Below the pieces are notes generated by a model. It was not told where the DNA came from. It did no database searches and saw only the letters and a list, made by a program, of their open reading frames with translations. DNA of 64,000 nt from Pseudomonadota bacterium. GTDB lineage: Bacteria; Pseudomonadota; Alphaproteobacteria; UBA828. The position numbers and the translations under genes are program-made. The stretch lies in the NCBI GenBank assembly GCA_027624955.1, contig JAQBTG010000015.1:19122-83121 (forward strand), given 5' to 3'. Positions 50,970 to 59,814 of the stretch are shown here, piece by piece; position 1 is the stretch's first letter; the number at the start of each line of letters is the position of its first letter.

Positions 50970-51239
50970 ATGACCGATACCGAATTTAACGCGCCGAACA
51001 CCAGGGTCGAAAAGATCAAAACATACGCGCGATCCCGCGGCGGCTGGACTATGATTCTAGCGTTTACCATTTGTGTTGTATCGTCCGTTTTCATGGCCGG
51101 GCTGTTGCCGGTCGAAGACGATATGAGCGCGTTCGGCGTCGTGTTTATCTATTTCGTTACCATGATCATCATTGCCGGGATAATCCGCATGGCCATGGAA
51201 TTCTACGATAAACATTTTAAACGCAGCTCGTCGAAATAG
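50970..51239 (+). CDS. Small two-helix membrane protein
   Basis: The 89-residue protein has a polar start (residues 1-25) and two membrane segments (MILAFTICVVSSVFMAGLLP and VVFIYFVTMIIIAGIIRMAM), then a Lys-rich cytoplasmic tail. I do not recognise a family. It has a plausible ribosome site (AAGCAGGACAGT) and stands alone in a divergent spot after the molybdopterin gene start. Confidence 0.7.
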   Translation: MTDTEFNAPNTRVEKIKTYARSRGGWTMILAFTICVVSSVFMAGLLPVEDDMSAFGVVFIYFVTMIIIAGIIRMAMEFYDKHFKRSSSK

Positions 51240-51465
51240 CCGCTCGTAACCGGCTCGGCTCGCAATAGGAACTTCGACGACGCCCGCCGCCACACCACCG
51301 TCAGCCAAACCGAACCCGGCCGGCAACGCTCAGAAAAAACTCCGCCTAAAAACGGCGCCAGACGGTGCGCTTCTTTTACCCTCGATCTTTCGTGACGCTT
51401 CGGGCAAGGCGCGATTTACGCTGCCGATTCCGAAACAATTTCTCGATGACATCGCGATCAAGCAT

Positions 51466-52806
51466 TTGATCGACCGCGAAAGCCGGCACGGCGGTTTCGA
51501 ATACCCGACCCGCGCCTTTTTCGATGCCCATCTTCAGCCCGGTGACGTCTTTATTGATGTCGGCGCGCATTGGGGAGTGATGAGCCTCGGCGCCGCGACG
51601 CTGCACGCGCCCGACATATCCGTCCTCGCCATCGAAGCCGACCCGGCCAATGTTACCCAGTTGCTGCGCGCGGTGGCCCATAACCGCCTAACGGAGACCA
51701 TCGAAACCATCGCCGCCGCGGCGGGCGACAAGCCCGGCACCGCCCCGCTAATCGGCAACACCACCATGGGACACAGTCTCTATGGCAGGGGATTGCAAGG
51801 CATGATGCAGGTGACGCGTGGCTTATCCGTGCCGATTGTGACGCTTGATGGTCTGCTGGCTGAGCGCCCTGCACTGCAAAACCGCCGGGTGCTGATAAAA
51901 ATCGATGTCGAGGGATTCGAGCCCCAGGTAATTACTGGCGCGCGGGAACTGCTACGCAGTGGGCGTGTCGCGGCACTGGTGTGGGAAAATGGCCGCGCCT
52001 TTTTCGAAGAGCCCGGTAAAAGCGCGGCGCGGCAAATGGCCAACGAGCTGCGCGATTTCGGCTTCACGCTCCATCAACTGCCGAGCCATGAATTGGGCGG
52101 TGCGCTGCTGCCATTCGCGCCGGCCTTTAACGTCTGTAATGTGATTTGCTTGAGCAGTCAAATCCAGCCCTACCGGGCCTACAACCGCCCGGCCGGAACA
52201 ATTTTGCGGCGCGGCACGTCCCAACGGGCCGGCACCGATGCGAGCGCGCGTGCCCGCCTAACCGAGGCCTTGGCCGATGTGGGCGGCAGCGAAGGCGCGC
52301 GCTGGTCGGACCCAGCGGAAGTTGTCGACGGCGCCGATCAGCGCGCCCGCCTCGCCGCCCAGCATATTTCGGCAGGCTTCAGCGTGATGGATTTGGGTGC
52401 CGGAGCGCAGCGCCTGGCTGCGGCATTGCCGCCGGGCGGAAAATATCTGCCCGTTGATCTCGTCCGTTTTGCCGCGGCGGGCGAGGTTCTCGACCTCAAT
52501 CAAGGACAATTTCCCGAACATGCTGTAGATGTCATCGCCGCATTGGAATTGCTTCAGTATATTCATGATGTACCGGCGCTGTTGCAGCGATGCGCTGCCG
52601 CGGCGCCCAATTTGATTGTGAGCTATCCGCTCGCTACGGCCGGTGACGATATAAAGGCCCGCCGCGCACAAGGCTGGTTCAACGATTTTGACGAGGACGC
52701 GATGATAAACATGCTCGATGCCGGAGGATGGAAAATCGTTTCGCGCCAGCCGGCAGCGCAATCGGAAATGTTTGCCTGCCACCGTGATATTCGGAAACCG
52801 GCATGA
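51466..52806 (+). CDS. Two-domain methyltransferase: FkbM-type plus second SAM-dependent domain
   Basis: The first domain (residues about 1-225) is FkbM-like: GDVFIDVGAHWGVMSLGAAT (SAM motif I), VLAIEADPANVTQLLRA, then RRVLIKIDVEGFEPQVITGA. The second (about 275-446) has AGFSVMDLGAGAQRLAAALP and FPEHAVDVIAALELLQYIHD, a class I methyltransferase fold. TTG at 51466 is the first accepted start, but the same frame is open back to about 51250 and encodes GALLLPSIFRDASGKARFTL and PIPKQFLDDIAIKHLIDRES, typical FkbM N-terminal sequence. So the true start is probably upstream and non-canonical or damaged. It overlaps the next gene by four bases. Confidence 0.8.
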   Translation: MIDRESRHGGFEYPTRAFFDAHLQPGDVFIDVGAHWGVMSLGAATLHAPDISVLAIEADPANVTQLLRAVAHNRLTETIETIAAAAGDKPGTAPLIGNTTMGHSLYGRGLQGMMQVTRGLSVPIVTLDGLLAERPALQNRRVLIKIDVEGFEPQVITGARELLRSGRVAALVWENGRAFFEEPGKSAARQMANELRDFGFTLHQLPSHELGGALLPFAPAFNVCNVICLSSQIQPYRAYNRPAGTILRRGTSQRAGTDASARARLTEALADVGGSEGARWSDPAEVVDGADQRARLAAQHISAGFSVMDLGAGAQRLAAALPPGGKYLPVDLVRFAAAGEVLDLNQGQFPEHAVDVIAALELLQYIHDVPALLQRCAAAAPNLIVSYPLATAGDDIKARRAQGWFNDFDEDAMINMLDAGGWKIVSRQPAAQSEMFACHRDIRKPA

Positions 52807-53804
52807 GCGGCACCGTCCTTGCTAGCGGCAAGCTGCCCGCCGCGTTGCTGCGCGACCTTCTCACGACCGACGGGCCAGACTTATCGGAACTGTTGCTGCC
52901 GCCGCGGGTGGGCGAAGATGCCGGCGTGATCGCCTTGGCAGGTGGCGCGCTGGTCGTAGCCGGCGACCCGGTGACGATGACGGGCGCCGATGTCGGCGCG
53001 CACGCCGTCCTGGTAAATGCCAACGATATCGCCGTGACCGGCGTCCGCCCGCGCTGGTTCCTGTCCACGATTCTGTTACCTGAGGGCGTCGACGAAGACG
53101 ATGTACGCGCCCTGTTCAGCGGCATGCGGGCGATGCTGAAGCAGCACGATATTCTGCTGGTCGGCGGCCATATCGAAATAACCGCGAGTGTGCGTCAGAC
53201 CGTGGTGAGCGGGCACATGCTCGGATATGCCCCAGATGGCGTGTTTCTACGCACCGCAGATATGCTGACAGGCGATGTGATATTGCAAATCGGCGCGGCC
53301 CCGGTGGAGGCCGCGGCGGTATTGGCGAACGAGGTCGCGACCGCGGAACAGGCGATTTCGGCGGAACTTTGGCAGGCCGCGCTAGGCGCTTTGAATGAGC
53401 CAGGAATTTCCGTCATTGAGCCAGCACTCCGCGCCGTGTCGTTGGGTGCACATGCGTTGCACGATCCGACCGAGGGCGGCCTTTCGGCCGGACTGCATGA
53501 AATGGCGGAAGCTGCCGGATTGGCGCTGCAATTGGACGAGGACGCGGTGCTGTGGTTTGAGCCGGGGATAGCGCTGTGCCGCGCGTTGGGCGCTGACCCG
53601 TGGGGTGCGCTCGCCTCCGGCGCTCTGCTCGCGGCGTTTCCCGCCGACGGCGCCGAAGCCGCGTGCCGCACCCTTATCGCAGAAGGCTACAGCGCAGCGG
53701 CCATCGCCCATGCCGGGCCGGGCGCGGGCGTCAGCTTCGCCGATGGCCGGGCCTTGCCGCGATATGAACGGGATGAAGTGCTGCGTCTGCTCGGCGAGTT
53801 ATAG
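52803..53804 (+). CDS. HypE/PurM-like (AIR synthase-related) ATP-binding protein
   Basis: The 333-residue protein has an AIR synthase N-terminal domain (VGEDAGVIALAGGALVVAGD, HAVLVNANDIAVTGVRPRWF) and a C-terminal domain with the HypE-like motif ALHDPTEGGLSAGLHEMAEA. HypE ends in a cysteine that receives a cyano group; this protein ends VLRLLGEL with no Cys, and no hydrogenase gene is near, so it is not a hydrogenase maturase. It lacks the N-terminal Cys/Sec loop of SelD. Translationally coupled to the methyltransferase. Function unknown. Confidence 0.85.
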   Translation: MSGTVLASGKLPAALLRDLLTTDGPDLSELLLPPRVGEDAGVIALAGGALVVAGDPVTMTGADVGAHAVLVNANDIAVTGVRPRWFLSTILLPEGVDEDDVRALFSGMRAMLKQHDILLVGGHIEITASVRQTVVSGHMLGYAPDGVFLRTADMLTGDVILQIGAAPVEAAAVLANEVATAEQAISAELWQAALGALNEPGISVIEPALRAVSLGAHALHDPTEGGLSAGLHEMAEAAGLALQLDEDAVLWFEPGIALCRALGADPWGALASGALLAAFPADGAEAACRTLIAEGYSAAAIAHAGPGAGVSFADGRALPRYERDEVLRLLGEL

Positions 53805-53812
53805 AGGTCGAC

Positions 53813-54688
53813 TTAGGGATCGATTGTCTCACGCACCACCGGGTGGTAGCGATCGCCATGACCTTCGGCCACGGCCTGCTCAAGCCGCGCGCGCGCCAAT
53901 TCACCGCCCTTCGCCGCGACATTTTCTTCTGCCGCCAGATCAAGCGCATAGGCTAGATCCTTAAGCGCATATCGGACGGAAAATGCGCCCTCAGGATAAT
54001 CGCGCGGCAACATCGCCTTCATGGCGTGATTGCGCAGCGCGAAACTGTCGCCCGAGCTTTTGCCGACGGTTTGCAGGAACAATTCCTCATCCAATCCGGC
54101 GCGGCGCGCGATAGCGAGCGCCTCGGCAATTGCAGCGCAGTTCTGGAACAGCATCATATTGTTGAGAATTTTTACCGTTTGGCCGGCGCCCGACCCGCCA
54201 CAATGGGTCACGTCGCTCGCCATGGTGTCGAGGATCGGGCGGATACGGGAAAATACCGCGTCATCACCGCCGACCATGATGCTTAGTGTCCCGTCGCGCG
54301 CCGCCTGGCGGGTGCGCGCGACCGGCGCATCGGCAAAAGCAACGCCCTTGGCGCCGAACGCCTGATGGAGCTCGCGCGCCAACTGCGGCGGCGAGGTGCC
54401 GGCATCGATCACGCATTGGCCCGCCTTCAAATGAGCGAGTAGGCCTTCCTCGCCAAGGCAAACCTGGCGCACCTTCTCGCCATCGGGGAGCGACAACAGG
54501 ATGGTATGGGCGTCGCCACATAACTCGGCCGGTGAACCCGCCGCTGCCACGCCATCGGCAGCCAGGCGTGCGAGCGGCGCCGGGTCGAGGTCATATGCCA
54601 AGACCTTGTCGTCGCCTTTCAACGCCAGATTTCGGCACATGGGTTCGCCCATCACGCCAACACCGATAAACCCGATATTACTGAACAT
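53813..54688 (-). CDS. NAD(P)-dependent beta-hydroxyacid dehydrogenase (3-hydroxyisobutyrate dehydrogenase family)
   Basis: The 291-residue protein begins NIGFIGVGVMGEPMCRNLAL (Rossmann motif), has the family segment VIDAGTSPPQLARELHQ and the catalytic Lys block CGGSGAGQTVKILNNMMLFQ. It reduces or oxidises a 3-hydroxyacid/semialdehyde pair such as tartronate or malonate semialdehyde. It follows the amidase by 33 bases on the same strand, so it is probably the last gene of the catabolic operon. Confidence 0.9.
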   Translation of the reverse strand: MFSNIGFIGVGVMGEPMCRNLALKGDDKVLAYDLDPAPLARLAADGVAAAGSPAELCGDAHTILLSLPDGEKVRQVCLGEEGLLAHLKAGQCVIDAGTSPPQLARELHQAFGAKGVAFADAPVARTRQAARDGTLSIMVGGDDAVFSRIRPILDTMASDVTHCGGSGAGQTVKILNNMMLFQNCAAIAEALAIARRAGLDEELFLQTVGKSSGDSFALRNHAMKAMLPRDYPEGAFSVRYALKDLAYALDLAAEENVAAKGGELARARLEQAVAEGHGDRYHPVVRETIDP

Positions 54689-54721
54689 CCCGGCTCCGCC
54701 CTCTCAAAAACAAAACTAAAA

Positions 54722-56143
54722 TCAGTGACTGTCAGCCCAAGTCGGCCAGCCGATCGGATTGGCGCGCTGCACCAGTTTGCCGAGGCCGAGAATCAGCGGC
54801 TCGGCGAAGCGCGGGCCGGCGATCTGTAAGCCGACCGGGAGGCCGGCGCGAGAAAGGCCGGCCGGGATTGAGCCCGCCGGGATTCCGGCAATGGTCACCA
54901 GGAAAGCGCCGGCGATCCAGTCGATGTAATTTTCTAATTTGCGCCCGCCGATCTCCTCGGGGAAATTTTTGATCACCGGGAATTGCGGCACTGGCGACAT
55001 CGGCATCAACAGCGCATCATAGGCTTCGAATAATTTCCGATAGCGGTGCCAGACCTGGGTGCGCATGGCTTCGGCGGCGGCTAATTCGCGCATCGAAATA
55101 TTCAAGCCGCTGCGCACATTGCCAGCCAAATTGACGCCGAAGTCATCAAGATTGTCGAGACGCGAATATTGCATGCCGACCATCCACTCGCCGCGCAGTG
55201 TGAGATACGCGGCGCGTGCATCCGACAGATCAAAATCCACTTCTTCAACCACCGCACCGTCGTCAACCAGCCTGAACGCGGCGGCGCGGCAGATGCTCTC
55301 CAATTCCGCATCCACACCGATGGCCGCAATGTCTGGCGCGTAGGCCAGGCGCAGTCCTTTAGCATTGTCGCGCGCGCGCACCGGCTCAAATGCGCTTGGC
55401 CACGGCGCGGCGACAGAATTCGGCACCATGTTGCTGTAACCGGCCATGGCATCCAGCATCATCGCCGCGTCTTCGGCAGTGCGCGCCATCGGCCCCAGCA
55501 CTTGCCCTGGGTCCCAGGGTAATTCGATCGGATAGTTGGACACCAAACCGGGCGTTGTGCGGAGGCCAACAATGCCGCAAAACGCCGCCGGCATACGGAG
55601 CGAACAGCCAAAATCCGTGCCTTGGGCGATCGGCACCATACCGCTCGCGACCGCCGATGCCGAGCCGCCGGAGGAACCCGATGGGCTCAACTTCGGGTCC
55701 CACGGATTTCCCGTCGCGCCGAATAATTCATTGTCGGTATTGGCCCCGGCCGCGAATTCCGGCGTGTTGCTCTTGCCGAGGATGATCGCGCCGGCGGTGC
55801 GCAGACGCGCCACAACTTCGGCATCTTCTTCGGGCACATGATCGGCATAGACCGGCGAGGCCCAGGTGGTGCGCATCCCCGCCGTCTCGACGATATCCTT
55901 GATCACCACCGGCAGGCCAAGCAGTGGCGGCAGGTCTTCGCCACCTTTGGCAAAGCGTTTTTCCGCTTCCTGTGCCGCGCTTCGCGCTTGGTCGGCGGCC
56001 AGGGTGACGATAGCGTTCAAGCGTGGATTGAGGCGCTCGATTACCTCGAGATGGGCCTCCAGCACTTCCACCGCGCCGAGCTCGCGCGCGCGCAACGCCG
56101 TGGCAATTTCACCTGCGCTTTGGCGTGTCAGGTCTGGCGGCAC
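54722..56143 (-). CDS. Amidase signature enzyme of the catabolic operon
   Basis: The 473-residue protein has the triad Lys82 (VVIKDIVE), cis-Ser157 (SPSGSSGGSASA) and nucleophile Ser181 (GTDFGCSLRMPA), with the spacing 75 and 24 of known amidases. It begins at a GTG at 56143 that shares one base with the stop of the ring-opening amidohydrolase, so the two enzymes are coupled. In the oxidative pyrimidine pathway and in cyanurate breakdown, ring opening is followed by an amidase (ureidomalonase or biuret/allophanate hydrolase), which this gene may match (inference). Confidence 0.92.
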   Translation of the reverse strand: MPPDLTRQSAGEIATALRARELGAVEVLEAHLEVIERLNPRLNAIVTLAADQARSAAQEAEKRFAKGGEDLPPLLGLPVVIKDIVETAGMRTTWASPVYADHVPEEDAEVVARLRTAGAIILGKSNTPEFAAGANTDNELFGATGNPWDPKLSPSGSSGGSASAVASGMVPIAQGTDFGCSLRMPAAFCGIVGLRTTPGLVSNYPIELPWDPGQVLGPMARTAEDAAMMLDAMAGYSNMVPNSVAAPWPSAFEPVRARDNAKGLRLAYAPDIAAIGVDAELESICRAAAFRLVDDGAVVEEVDFDLSDARAAYLTLRGEWMVGMQYSRLDNLDDFGVNLAGNVRSGLNISMRELAAAEAMRTQVWHRYRKLFEAYDALLMPMSPVPQFPVIKNFPEEIGGRKLENYIDWIAGAFLVTIAGIPAGSIPAGLSRAGLPVGLQIAGPRFAEPLILGLGKLVQRANPIGWPTWADSH

Positions 56144-57237
56144 TATTCGCCCAAATCGACGATCGCAATGGACGGGCCGCCGCCGGGCGGTCCTTGATGC
56201 ATGGCATCGACTGAGACGAACACCGCCGGATCGCCAATCGCCGCCGCCGCAACGCCGCCCACCGCGCCCTTCGAATGGCGATGGTGGTGCACGTCCGAAT
56301 CATCGAGCATAATTTGGCGCCGGTTGCGCAATCTTGCGTTGGGGTCGGCTTCGCATTTGATGAAGCAATTGACCAATTGGTCGCCCAGGTCCTCCGAGCG
56401 CGCACGCTCCGGCAGGTCGAGACCAGCATCACGAATCGATTCATAGATGCCGTCCATGTCGAGGGCATCGCGCATCACGCTGTGGCCGATACGGTAGCGT
56501 CCACCGGCGCCGTCGCGGTTGCCGAACAGGACGATTTGCGCGCGGTCTAGCTCGACCCCCGACGAACACGACGCGACGGAAGAATAAAGATCGAGATTGC
56601 GGCAAATTTCCTCCTCCGCCGGCATCTCGACTTCGCCGAGCGCCACGGCGATGCCGAGGCCGGTGGTGCCGTTCGACACGCCCATCGAATCATGCACCTC
56701 GCAGGTCACGCTTTGGCCGCGGCCATGTGCTTGCTGAATGGTCTCGATGGTGAGGAGCGGCGTCTTGGTTTGCACATAATGCACGTCTTTGACGTCGCTG
56801 ATGCCAGCATCCTGCATCGCCAAACGCACACCGGCGGCAACAGTTTTGACCATCGCCAGCCGGCCGATATCCTCCGGCAAGATGACCTCGCTCATCGCCG
56901 TTCCCATGGTGAGGCGCGATTTTCCACTCGCGCCGCTGGCACTGGTGCGCGCGAACACTGTGGCATGCGGTGTAATGACACCGTCACAGCCGCCCGACCA
57001 AACCATTGGGATTTTTTTGATCTCCACTTCGTTTCGTGTGCCGTGCTTCACCAACACCGCTCGATAGGCCTGGTCCGAAAGGATGCGGGTGAAATCATTG
57101 ACGCCGCCATTGCCCTCCGTCTTGCCGATGACGGCGACGATATTGTCGGCTGCCATGCGGCCCGAAATAATCAGCTCTTCCAGCCCGCTCGCATCGGACA
57201 CACTCTTAATTTCGATCTTGGCGACATCGATTGCCAT
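56143..57237 (-). CDS. Ring-opening amidohydrolase (barbiturase/cyanuric acid amidohydrolase family)
   Basis: The family opens barbituric or cyanuric acid rings. The ATG at 57237 follows a GGGAGCAG site and gives 364 residues (AtzD about 363). Three pseudo-repeats each carry a Lys-Ser pair. The first is Lys39 ([16 protein letters not shown]) with Ser81 ([12 protein letters not shown]). The second is Lys158 (QTKTPLL) with Ser225-226 (ASCSSGVEL). The third is Lys294 (FIKCEADP) with Ser342 ([15 protein letters not shown]). The final HQGPPGGGP metal/structural loop is typical. Whether the substrate is barbiturate, cyanurate or another cyclic ureide cannot be told here. Confidence 0.93.
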   Translation of the reverse strand: MAIDVAKIEIKSVSDASGLEELIISGRMAADNIVAVIGKTEGNGGVNDFTRILSDQAYRAVLVKHGTRNEVEIKKIPMVWSGGCDGVITPHATVFARTSASGASGKSRLTMGTAMSEVILPEDIGRLAMVKTVAAGVRLAMQDAGISDVKDVHYVQTKTPLLTIETIQQAHGRGQSVTCEVHDSMGVSNGTTGLGIAVALGEVEMPAEEEICRNLDLYSSVASCSSGVELDRAQIVLFGNRDGAGGRYRIGHSVMRDALDMDGIYESIRDAGLDLPERARSEDLGDQLVNCFIKCEADPNARLRNRRQIMLDDSDVHHHRHSKGAVGGVAAAAIGDPAVFVSVDAMHQGPPGGGPSIAIVDLGE

Positions 57238-57257
57238 TTTTCTTCTGCTCCCTTGAT

Positions 57258-58547
57258 TTATTCCGCCGGCGCCCATCGCCACGCGTGCCGTGTCTCGTTT
57301 TCGACGATCACACGGCCGTTTTTGACAACGACATTCCGCGTCGCTTGTTTGGTTAATGCCTCAGCCGCGTTGGTCGCGTCCAATATCACCAGGTCCGCAG
57401 CGCAGCCCGGCGCAAAACCGTAATCGCCAAGGCGCATAACACGTGCGGCGGCGTTGGTCTGCATGTCGAAAACCTGCTCGATTTCCTGCGGCATGCTCAT
57501 ATGCGCGGCATGAGCGGCAATCAGTCCGACTTCGAGGGGATCGACGCGGCCAAACGGATAGAACGTGTCCTTGACGCAATCCTGGCCGAACGAAACGTTG
57601 ATTCCTTCGGCCAGCAATTCCTTCACGCGGGTGATACCGCGCCGCTTCGGTTGGGCGTCAAGACGTCCCTGCAACATCAGATTGGTTGCCGGATTGGTGA
57701 TCATGTGAATCTTCGCCTCGCGCACCATCGCGATGACGGCAGTGGCGTAATCCTCAGGATAGCCCGCGAGCGCGCAGGTGTGGCCCGCCGTCACCCGGCC
57801 TTGCCAGCCATGCTCGATGGTTTGCTGAGCCAGCATTTCCAGCGTGCGGGCGCCAACATCATCGGTCTCATCGACATGCATATCGATATCGGCGTCATAT
57901 TTCTTGGCGATCTCGAAGGCGATGCTGATATGGCGCGCGCTGTCCTGCGGATGCTTCTCGTTGAACGGCATGCCGCCCACCACATCGGCGCCCGCCTCCA
58001 TTGCCTGCCACATCAACTCTTCGGTGCCGCGATTCTTCAAAATGCCTTCCTGGGGAAAGGCGACGATTTGAATGTCCATCACATCGCTGTGCCGGCGGCG
58101 CGCTTCGGCCACACCTTCAAGCGGGCGAAGACCACCGATATTGTCGATATCGACATGGCTACGGATGCGCGTCACGCCGTTGGCAAGAGCCGAGCGGATC
58201 ACCCGCCCAGCACGTTCGGCGATTTCCTCGACCACATAGGCGCGCTTGCGCTCCCAGATAATCTCGATTGCTTCATCGAGGGTGCCGGAAACATTGGCGC
58301 GCACATCTTCATTGATCAGCGCCTTATCGAGATGGATATGCGGCTCGACGAAACCAGCAACGCAGAGCCGCCCCGCCGCATCGAAGACCTCGGCACCAGC
58401 CTTATCACCGCCCTCCGGTGGCGCGATGAAACGACCACCCGCGATGTAAAGATCGCGCGTTTCGCCGTCGCGCCAGGGCTTGGCGTTCTTGACGATGATA
58501 TCTATGGCTGCGCCTTCAGGAGCCACGTGTGAAATCCACCGCGCCAC
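57258..58547 (-). CDS. CodA-type amidohydrolase (cytosine/creatinine deaminase family), divergent copy
   Basis: The 429-residue TIM-barrel enzyme resembles cytosine deaminase: [20 protein letters not shown] (metal HxH), [14 protein letters not shown] (Gln), [18 protein letters not shown] (Glu of catalysis), [17 protein letters not shown] and [20 protein letters not shown]. The FGHDD motif of E. coli CodA is FGQDC here, and the substrate-facing residues around it differ from the sister gene. Its start overlaps the neighbouring CodA-like gene by 32 bases; a GTG at 58526 is another option. Confidence 0.92.
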   Translation of the reverse strand: MARWISHVAPEGAAIDIIVKNAKPWRDGETRDLYIAGGRFIAPPEGGDKAGAEVFDAAGRLCVAGFVEPHIHLDKALINEDVRANVSGTLDEAIEIIWERKRAYVVEEIAERAGRVIRSALANGVTRIRSHVDIDNIGGLRPLEGVAEARRRHSDVMDIQIVAFPQEGILKNRGTEELMWQAMEAGADVVGGMPFNEKHPQDSARHISIAFEIAKKYDADIDMHVDETDDVGARTLEMLAQQTIEHGWQGRVTAGHTCALAGYPEDYATAVIAMVREAKIHMITNPATNLMLQGRLDAQPKRRGITRVKELLAEGINVSFGQDCVKDTFYPFGRVDPLEVGLIAAHAAHMSMPQEIEQVFDMQTNAAARVMRLGDYGFAPGCAADLVILDATNAAEALTKQATRNVVVKNGRVIVENETRHAWRWAPAE

Positions 58548-59787
58548 CCATCACCGAACTCTCCGCCGGTTTGGTTTCGGCGACCAGACGGCCGCGCTTG
58601 AACACATGTGTGCAGGCCGGGTTGATGCGCAATACATCAGCCTTGCTGGCGGCATCGAACACCACCAGATCTGCTTGCGCGCCAGGAGCGACGCCGTAAT
58701 TCTGAAGGCCGAGAGTTTGCGCGTTGCGCCAGGTGATCATATCAAAACAAGTATCGATCTCCTTCACCCCCGACATCTGACAGACATGAAGGGTGAGCGA
58801 AGCAGCCTCCACCATATCGCCGCGTCCGAGTGGGTACCACGGGTCCATGATCGAATCATGGCCCATGCCGACGTTGACTCCGGCGGCGAGCAACTCCTTC
58901 ACCCGGGTCATGCCGCGCCGCTTCGGATAGGTGTCCTCGCGCGCCTGCAGGATGATGTTGTCGAACGGATTGGCGGTTACGTTCAGCCCCGAGCGCTTGA
59001 CCCAGCCCATCATGCGGTAGGCATAGGCGTTGTTGTAGGAATGCAAGGCGACGCAATGGCTCGCCGTGACGGCTGCGCCCATGCCGCGCTTGAAGGTCTG
59101 TTCCACCATGGTCTCAAGAAAACGCGCATGGCTGTCATCGATTTCGTCGCAATGAACGTCGATCATCAGACCGCGCTTCTCGGCCTCGTCGAAAACGAAC
59201 ATCATACTTGCCACGCCAGCTTCGCGGGTGACTTCGTTGTGCGGAATACCGCCCACCACATCGGCCCCCATGTCGAGCGAAGCGCGCATCTGCGCCTCGC
59301 CGCCGGGAAAGGATTTGATGCCCACTTGGGGAAAGGCAACGATCTGAATATCAACCCGGTCGCGCAGTTCATCGCGCAACTCGACCAGCGCCTGGGTCGA
59401 TAGTTGGGCATCGTCACAGACATCAGCATGGGTACGGATGAACCCCGAGCCTTGCGCCACCTCCCAATCGATGGCGCGGCGCGCCCGCTGCTTGATCCCT
59501 TCTAGCGTACGCTTGGGCTTGTAGTCGGTCCAAATGTCGATGCCTTCATGCAGGGTGCCAGATTCATTGTCGCGCTCTAGCCCGGCCGCCAGCACCGCAT
59601 CCAGATGCACATGGGCGTCGATCAGCGAGCCGCTCACCAGTCGCCCATTGCAATCGATCACCTGCCCGGCCTCGGCGGTGATATTGACTTCGACGGCGGC
59701 GATCTTCTCACCTTTGATGGCGATATCGGCGCGGCGCACAGGCTCGTCACGGTGCGCCACGTTGGCGTTCTTGAGGATGATATCCAT
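58516..59787 (-). CDS. CodA-type amidohydrolase (cytosine/creatinine deaminase family)
   Basis: The 423-residue enzyme is closer to E. coli Cod[111 protein letters not shown] and GHDSIMDPWYPLGRGDMVEA. This matches CodA almost block by block. It may deaminate cytosine, isoguanine or creatinine; creatinine deaminase activity is known in this family. It lies 27 bases downstream of the TrzA-like gene and overlaps the next CodA-type gene. Confidence 0.92.
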   Translation of the reverse strand: MDIILKNANVAHRDEPVRRADIAIKGEKIAAVEVNITAEAGQVIDCNGRLVSGSLIDAHVHLDAVLAAGLERDNESGTLHEGIDIWTDYKPKRTLEGIKQRARRAIDWEVAQGSGFIRTHADVCDDAQLSTQALVELRDELRDRVDIQIVAFPQVGIKSFPGGEAQMRASLDMGADVVGGIPHNEVTREAGVASMMFVFDEAEKRGLMIDVHCDEIDDSHARFLETMVEQTFKRGMGAAVTASHCVALHSYNNAYAYRMMGWVKRSGLNVTANPFDNIILQAREDTYPKRRGMTRVKELLAAGVNVGMGHDSIMDPWYPLGRGDMVEAASLTLHVCQMSGVKEIDTCFDMITWRNAQTLGLQNYGVAPGAQADLVVFDAASKADVLRINPACTHVFKRGRLVAETKPAESSVMGGAVDFTRGS

Positions 59788-59814
59788 ATGTTGTTTTCCT
59801 AATCGCTATTCGGC

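Noticed and set aside
52803..53804. SelD or HypE function for the AIR synthase-related protein
   Set aside because: The SelD active-site Cys/Sec loop and the terminal HypE cysteine are both missing, the formate dehydrogenase uses Cys, and no hydrogenase genes are present.
54722..57237. Firm assignment of the operon to the atrazine/cyanurate pathway
   Set aside because: The AtzD-type enzyme and amidase fit, but there is no atzE- or allophanate-hydrolase-specific domain, and creatininase and CodA-type genes point elsewhere; kept as one option only.
57501..59403. Plus-strand frames of 343 and 307 codons opposite the CodA-type genes
   Set aside because: Composition is that of antisense shadows; the minus-strand frames carry full catalytic motifs.
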